DNA from: Callorhinus ursinus
Lineage: Eukaryota > Chordata > Mammalia > Carnivora > Otariidae
Reading direction: 5' to 3'
DNA: 64,000 bases
Assembly: GCF_003265705.1 (NCBI RefSeq)
Contig: NW_020312817.1
Coordinates: 46,007,113 to 46,071,112, forward strand
The translations under genes and the position numbers were made by a program. This document shows, piece after piece, positions 58,805 to 64,000 of this stretch; position 1 is the first letter of the stretch, and each line of letters starts with the position of its first letter. The notes below the pieces were generated by a model, which did not search any database, was not told the DNA's origin, and was given only the letters and a program-made list of their open reading frames with translations.

Positions 58805-58817
58805 ACATCTTCTTTAT
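58176..58817 (-). mobile_element. Carnivore L1 3' end with two UTR modules and a (TA)n tract, antisense
   Basis: Perfect 16-bp target duplication (cctggcattccattta) at 58160-58175 and 58818-58833. From left to right on the plus strand: T-rich tail; UTR module B (58205-58430); a (CTT)n and T-rich spacer; UTR module A (58460-58625); end of ORF2 ('tcttattttgctca'-like area near 58680, 'ttgcaaatggcaagatttca' at 58723); (TA)n at 58771-58802; truncation. A 138-codon frame (58241-58657) is UTR sequence read backwards, not a gene. Confidence 0.95.
58771..58802. repeat. (TA)n microsatellite inside L1
   Basis: Sixteen uninterrupted TA units in the antisense L1, between the motif for 'aattgaatatta' and that for 'gaagatgtggta'. 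Confidence 0.97.
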
Positions 58818-58833
58818 CCTGGCATTCCATTTA

Positions 58834-59330
58834 AAATTTTATCTACCCTAAACCATCCACAAACACACCTTATTTCCCTCCCTGCCTCCCCCCCATCGCC
58901 TGCTTTATTTTTCGTCACAGCACTACCTTGTTTATTAATGTAGCTTCTGTGCAGATACAGTTAGCTTGGTATACAAGTGGTACTTTATATTTATTTTTTG
59001 AATATTAACAATGACGATCTATTGCAAAGTCTTGAGTGAAGTTGAAATGCTAAGCATGTTTTAATCACTGGCATAACATGTTATTTTCATATATTTTAAA
59101 AAATTGTTTAAACATAAAGCTGTGTCACGACCTAGGAGGTAAGTGAAGCCTTCCTTGTTCCTGTCAGCCATGTTATTGACAGCACTAGACACCTTAAGAG
59201 AAACCAACTTCTTAGGACTGTGGTATTTTGTTCCAATCAATATTGCCAAAAATCTATGATAGGAGGGAAGCATGATATGATGGTAAATATTTAACTTAAC
59301 TAGTTCTCTGAGGGAGAACAAAGGTATGAT
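58834..59330. other. Non-coding stretch, nothing recognised
   Basis: No supported feature; includes a C-run at 58889-58895. Confidence 0.5.
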
Positions 59331-59348
59331 TAAAACAAGTTAATTTCA

Positions 59349-59561
59349 CAATTTTCATTTTTTTAAAGATTTATTTATTTGAGAGAGAGAGAGAGAGAGA
59401 GAACACATAAGCATGGGGAGGGGCAGAAGGAGAGAGAATCCTCAAGCAGACTTGCCACTGAGCACAGAGCCCAACACTGGCTTGATCCCAGGACCCTGAG
59501 ATCATGACCTGAGTTGAAATCAAGAGTCAGATGCTTAACTAACTGAGCCATCCAGGCACCC
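59349..59561 (-). mobile_element. CanSINE, older subfamily
   Basis: Inverted copy with a (GA)n linker, 'gagatcatgacctgagttga', 'aatcaagagtcagatgctta' and ending 'ctgagccatccaggcaccc'. An 18-bp perfect duplication (taaaacaagttaatttca) lies at 59331-59348 and 59562-59579. Its core differs from the common copies and resembles 40060-40265. Confidence 0.96.
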
Positions 59562-59740
59562 TAAAACAAGTTAATTTCAAAAGCATATACACATACTACC
59601 ACCATAGCCAGTCAAGCTACCAATGTGAAGTCCCAGAATGTGGATTTGGGAAGAGATATATATAGTGCTATACCATTTTTGAACATTTCTACCATATGTA
59701 TATGATAGATTCAAGAAACCTCAAAAAGCTAGATGAGGTA

Positions 59741-59966
59741 TCAGTTAAGACATGGGCTGTGGGCCAAATTTGGCTTTGTCATTTATTTTTGTAAATACAG
59801 TCTTATTGAACATTGCCACAGCCATCCATTCATGTATTGTCTGTGTGAAAGCTTTCATGCCACAAAGACAGAATTGAATAGTTGTGATGGAAACTGTATA
59901 GCCCACAAAACCCCAAATATTTGCTATCTGGCCTTTTACTGAAAATATTTGCCCTCATTGGCCTAG
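59741..59966 (-). mobile_element. hAT-Charlie-type non-autonomous DNA transposon remnant
   Basis: 'tgtgggccaaatttggcttt', 'gtcatttatttttgtaaata', 'cattgccacagccatccatt', 'catgtattgtctgtgtgaaa', 'ccaaatatttgctatctggc' and 'cttttactgaaaatatttgc' match the same family as 6438-6608, on the other strand and more complete. Ends are frayed, with no clear 8-bp duplication. Confidence 0.82.
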
Positions 59967-60329
59967 ACTATAGTTAGAATATAGTAAAGTAATTAAGTAT
60001 TGGCAGGTTTGCTTATCTTATTTGTTTTTAACATACTTTGTTTACTTATAAGTTCATATAATTTGATTTTTAATAATGGCTGTGTTTAGCTCACAAAATT
60101 TCTAAAACTTTAATAAATGGCTCTCTAGTCAGTGCTAGCCAGATCCAACACACAACTGGGGAGAAGGATTTCTTAAACCCATTTCCTTTAACTAGTCTCA
60201 TTTGCTAACCCAACGCTATTTTTGATAAGCTCAGTACAATTATATAAAATAAGTTTGCTTGGAACATACATGTTAATGAATGTATTAATTTGATTATTTT
60301 ACAATACATTTCTATTAAAATATCTTTAG
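59967..60329. other. Non-coding stretch, nothing recognised
   Basis: No supported feature. Confidence 0.5.
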
Positions 60330-60870
60330 GTATCATTGAACATTTTTTGGACACCTACTATGAGATTTAGCAATGAAAAAGATAGGCAGAAGCTAAAAGG
60401 TGGCATTTAAACTGAGACTGATGAGAGGAAGGAGACAGATGAAAATGTGGGAACAGTAGTTCAATCAGAAGTAATGGAAAGCGCAAAGGGGCTGAGATTG
60501 TTTGAAACCAGTTAAATGTGTTCAAATGACAAAAAGAAAGCCATAATGACTCAAATATGGTAGATAATTAGATGAGAAAAGAGATGATGTCTGAAGGGTA
60601 AATGGGAAAGGCAAATGGGTGCCTTGCAGGCAATGAGTTTCAAAGTTTTTCTTAGCATAATCAACAATGACTGAAAGGTTTTTAGTCTGACTATCACCTA
60701 ATCTGATTTGCATTTTCCTGGCTATGTGGGAAAGGAGCAGTGCAGGGCAAGAGTGATGTTAAGGAGACTCCTTAAGAGGGCTTTTGACCAGATAAGAGTG
60801 ACCTGGAGTAAAGCTGTTAAAGTAGAATAGGCAAGAAATGATCAGATTAAAGATACATTCAGATACATTG
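60330..60870 (-). mobile_element. L2 LINE fragment, antisense
   Basis: 'tggacacctactatgagatt', 'aggtggcatttaaactgaga', 'ggaaagcgcaaaggggctga', 'ctatcacctaatctgatttg', 'gtagaataggcaagaaatga' follow the antisense of L2 from its tail inward. Strongly diverged. Confidence 0.55.
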
Positions 60871-61719
60871 TAAAAGTTAATTAAAAAGTTTTTTTCCCCC
60901 AGCTTCTGCCCTATGAATTTGCTGAATGGTCACATTATTGTAATTATCCAACAATATCTTAGTAGTATTCACTTCTCCTCCAAACATTTCACATGAGCAT
61001 AGAGGAGACCTTAACCTACATGGTGGAAATCAGGTCTTGTCATTGCTTTCCATTCATATAACCCAAACCTCATCTGGCCCTGCTTAAGTACTGGTGAAAT
61101 TCTTCCCCACAATGCCCCTTCTCAGGCTAAATCCAGGCAAAACCTAACAATATAAATTGTTTGTGTGGAATACGAATATGTAACTGAGATTACATTTCAG
61201 AGGAAAATCCCCAGCTGGCCTTTTGAGCTACCAGATAACAGAGGAGAAGAAATGCTCTCTTTAGTTTTCATATGGCTGTAATTGTAATGCAAATTTTTGG
61301 AGATAAATCTAAATCATTGAAGGAAAAATCAGAAGGTGAATATGTAGCATACATATTTTTCTCTTTCCCCTATAAAGAGGTCAGCTTATTATTATTCTTG
61401 TTTTATGGCCAATTCTTAGGGAAATATAGAGGAGAGAACTGCCTTTGTTATAGACTCTAAGTTATTTCTTCAATACTATAGCACAAGCCCAGACATTTGA
61501 TTTATTAATTTCCTAACCCTAACTCCCACTGCTCAACCACAACAACTGAATTCCTTTACATGGACAGTGAACACTTTATTCAGAGAGTTACGAGTGGAGT
61601 GAATTTTAGTGGTCCAGGAGGCTCCAGGGCCTTCTCTACTCTGTATCTTCTCTTGTGGGCTATTGCTGATCAATGATCTATACCATCCACTATGACACAG
61701 TACTGATCAAGAGCCTAGG
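60871..61719. other. Non-coding stretch, nothing recognised
   Basis: No gene; the part at 61000-61160 may be distant L2 but is not supported. Confidence 0.45.
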
Positions 61720-61870
61720 TAAGTATGGTTAAGTGTTGGAGAGACCTAGGTTTGACTTCTAGTTCTGGTGCTTTCTCGTTGCATAACCTTGCTGCACTGC
61801 CATTTCCTTATATTCTACTTAATGGGTTTAACATATATATTAAATGAAATAAAAGTCACATAGTACAAGA
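61720..61870 (+). mobile_element. MIR SINE fragment
   Basis: 'gacctaggtttgacttctag', 'ttctggtgctttctcgttgc', 'ataaccttgctgcactgcca', 'tttccttatattctacttaa' follow MIR head to core. Confidence 0.6.
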
Positions 61871-62205
61871 TAAATAACAAATACTTATATATTTGCTTTT
61901 AAGTAAAAGCTATGGCAAAGTCAGAGATTGCATAGACCCCATATAGAAAATACAGTCAGGCTAACTATCTTCATAAAAGTAAGGAACATAAATTATTTTG
62001 AGATAAAAGGGAAAGAGCCAAAATGATATATTTAGAGAGTGGGAAGAAGTTCAGTTTTCCCTTTAATAATGTCTCCTGGCTTTCATTCCCATTGCAGCTC
62101 CACTCTACAATCATCCTTCCCATCTGTTTTCAACAAAACCCCACCAAGAGAAATTGCCCATGGCTTTACTCAGCAGTGAAGATACTGGGTTCTTCCCGAC
62201 TTGTT
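61871..62205. other. Non-coding stretch, nothing recognised
   Basis: No supported feature. The short frame at 62023-62274 has no domain. Confidence 0.5.
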
Positions 62206-62283
62206 CTGTCTAAGAAGGCAGCTACTAAGCCACATGTGGCAACTGAGCACTTGAAATGTGGCTATTGCAACTGAAAGTCTTAG

Positions 62284-62410
62284 TATTTTTTAAACAGTTT
62301 TATTGAAATTTGATTGATATACAAAGAATTACATACACATATTTATTGGCTACAATAATTGATGAGTTTGGACATATGCAAATGTCAAGTTTGAGTTTTA
62401 ATTTTATTTA
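62284..62410 (-). mobile_element. L1M 3'-end piece, antisense
   Basis: 'aaacagttttattgaaattt', 'gattgatatacaaagaatta' and 'ttgatgagtttggacatatg' resemble an antisense L1M 3' tail. It adjoins a sense L1M piece. Confidence 0.5.
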
Positions 62411-62639
62411 CTTTCAATTATTTTAAAAATAACTTTAAAAACTGATATTCAATTCAGTAATTGGAAAACTTTAAGCTGAGAACAACTTGAGTATGTCAGT
62501 CTACTCCAACTTTAAATTTAAGAAATCTAAATGTAAATCCTTTTTAGAAAGCAATCCTCACTCTTTTTCATTCTTTTTCTTTTTGCTCCCCAGACTAGAT
62601 AATGTCAAATGATCTGTCTTCGAGGTCACTAATTTTTTC

Positions 62640-62890
62640 TTCTGATCTAAAATAGTCAAACTCATGGAAAAAGAGAGTGGAATGGTGATTGCCAGGGGCT
62701 GAGGGGAGGAAGAAATGGGAAGTTGCTGTTCAATGGGTAGAAAGTTTCAGTTATGCCAGATGAACAAGTTCAGAGAACTGCTGTAAAACATTATGCCTAT
62801 AATTAACAACACTGTATTTAAAACTTTATAAAGATTGTAGATCTTATGTTAAGTGCTCTTACCTCAAAAAACAAAAACAAAAACAAGCAA
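62640..62890 (+). mobile_element. L1M 3' UTR fragment, sense
   Basis: 'aagagagtggaatggtgatt', 'gccaggggctgaggggagga', 'agaaagtttcagttatgcca', 'gatgaacaagttcagagaac' and 'attaacaacactgtatttaa' are the usual L1M 3' UTR, ending in an AAAAAC-rich tail at about 62866-62890. Confidence 0.85.
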
Positions 62891-63220
62891 CTGGATGTAG
62901 ATCAAGTATTTCAACAAAAATTTAGTGTTTGAGTGCTCTGTAAATGTAAAATACACACCAAATTTTGAAGACTTCATAGAACAATTAATGTAACAGAGCT
63001 TGATGGTAGTTTTTATGTGTTGATTATTTATGGAAATAATCATAGTTTGAATACTTTAATATAAATGTATTAGTAAAAGTAATTTCAACTGTTCTTACTT
63101 TTTCCAATGTACCTATTATAAAATTTAATATTACATTATGGTTTACATTATATTTCTCTCTCTATATATATTTCTATATATATTTTCTCCATTTTCCATT
63201 GACAACGCTGCTCAGCTCTT

Positions 63221-64000
63221 CCTAAGGGGATAAATAAGGGATTTTATCCTCCATGTGCTTTAATGGGATGGATTTTTATGCCTTTTGGAATTAAAATAAG
63301 AAAGCTAATCTAGTTCAAGCTGGAATTTGAATATTGTCTATACATGTTTTGTCAGATCAAACAATCTTCAGATTTGAAGAAATGTGGAAATCATTCTATT
63401 CATCCTTTCATTTAATAAAGAAATCTACAGCAACACCAACAATATTCACTTTACCTTTGTTGGAACTCACCAAGAGGAAAATGGTATTCTCGAAAGGCTG
63501 CTCATTCCATTTTATATCAATGCTAATTTTTTGAAATGTCTTATTTATAATAAAATATTTAATTTTTAGTTATTGTTCCTTCAACCTGGGCAAAATTAGG
63601 AATTTTCATGTAACACTACTTTAATATAGTTATCATTCTTCCCTTCTCTAAATCCTGTAATGCTATTACAGTATCCATTAAAAGCAGTAGCCCATTCCAT
63701 CCTAAAGCACAGTGCCCTCTCCCTAGACAAAGCTTATGTGGGCATTCTGATTCTTTTCCTTTCTAAACCTCATTTTGCAAAGCTCTCATTATCTGGAATA
63801 ATCTCATTTCTAGGATTTCTATATATCACCTCCCCCCCATTAGTAAATAAGAACCTTCCTAACCAGGAACTATTTTATGGCTCTTTTCCAAAATGGTCCA
63901 TTTTTGTCATCATTGCTATATTTTGCCTCTGAGCTGTATTGGTGATTTTTCTGTCTAGTCTTGTGGTCTTTAGCATGATCCCCATGATCTTTTTCTCTAT
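63221..64000. other. Non-coding stretch, nothing recognised
   Basis: No gene or named repeat. The 90-codon frame at 63660-63932 is open, hydrophobic and without a domain; judged chance. Confidence 0.45.

Larger units (their letters stand above)
62206..63220 (+). mobile_element. Old eutherian DNA-transposon-like repeat, split by L1M pieces
   Basis: The left arm reads 'agctactaagccacatgtgg', 'caactgagcacttgaaatgt', 'ggctattgcaactga' (62220-62275). The right arm resumes at about 62900 with 'tctgtaaatgtaaaatacac', 'caccaaattttgaagacttc' and 'tacattatatttctctctct', ending near 'cattgacaacgctgctca'. Together they follow one repeat common in eutherian genomes, probably a non-autonomous DNA transposon, whose name I do not assign. 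About 600 bp of L1M sequence separates the arms. Confidence 0.65.

Noticed and set aside
1..64000. CRISPR array, operon, riboswitch or prophage
   Set aside because: The window is mammalian. Regular spaced repeats are absent, and the repeated units seen are SINEs, LINEs and LTRs with their own landmarks.

Overview
The window is vertebrate nuclear DNA, almost certainly from a carnivore of the Arctoidea (bear, seal or mustelid type). The main evidence is fourteen copies of the carnivore tRNA-derived SINE (CanSINE/SINEC). Their heads (ggcgcctgggtggctcag), 'gtctgccttcggctcagg' core and TC-rich, A-rich tails fit the arctoid form better than the dog or cat forms as I remember them. Several L1 copies also carry a 3' UTR I associate with Carnivora. 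The rest is AT-rich non-coding sequence with old eutherian repeats (L2, MIR, MLT1, MER20, Tigger, L1M). I find no protein-coding gene, no convincing exon and no structural RNA gene. Open frames are at most 138 codons, and the long ones overlap repeats or look like chance. The window is either intergenic or a large intron; the sequence alone does not decide which.

Layout. 1-7.6 kb: layered old L1 fragments in both orientations with two CanSINEs and a hAT-type insert. 7.7-14.1 kb: CanSINE, a long minus-strand L2, a MIR split by MER20, and an old minus-strand L1. 14.3-17.8 kb: a GC-rich patch, a 5'-truncated carnivore L1 split by a CanSINE and carrying a (CA)n tract, and a Tigger-type element whose terminal repeat was hit by a CanSINE. 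19-28.6 kb: five CanSINEs, two MLT1 LTRs and one unnamed old repeat. 30-38.8 kb: an L1 3' end, L2 pieces of opposite orientation, a MIR/L2 piece, a long L1M tail and an L1 3' UTR. 40-45.4 kb: CanSINEs and an L1 that landed inside an L2 with an unusually long flanking duplication. 46-52.6 kb: mostly unique sequence, MIR pieces, a perfect 19-bp fold-back, and an L1 3' UTR. 54-55.4 kb: an mRNA-like retrocopy inside an MLT1 LTR inside an L2. 57.5-63.2 kb: L2, a carnivore L1 with a two-module 3' UTR and a (TA)n tract, CanSINE, hAT-type remnants, and a DNA transposon split by L1M pieces.

No genes act together here. What the window records is insertion history: nested elements give relative ages (L2 and MIR oldest, then MLT1, MER20 and Tigger, then L1, then CanSINE). 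Family names come from recalled consensus sequences and not from a search, so subfamily names are left out where I am unsure. No new functional system is evident. The items most worth checking are the nested retrocopy at 54.4 kb, the long flanking duplication of the 40.7-kb L1, the dinucleotide tracts at the same L1 position, the two-module L1 3' UTR, and the hairpin at 50.9 kb.
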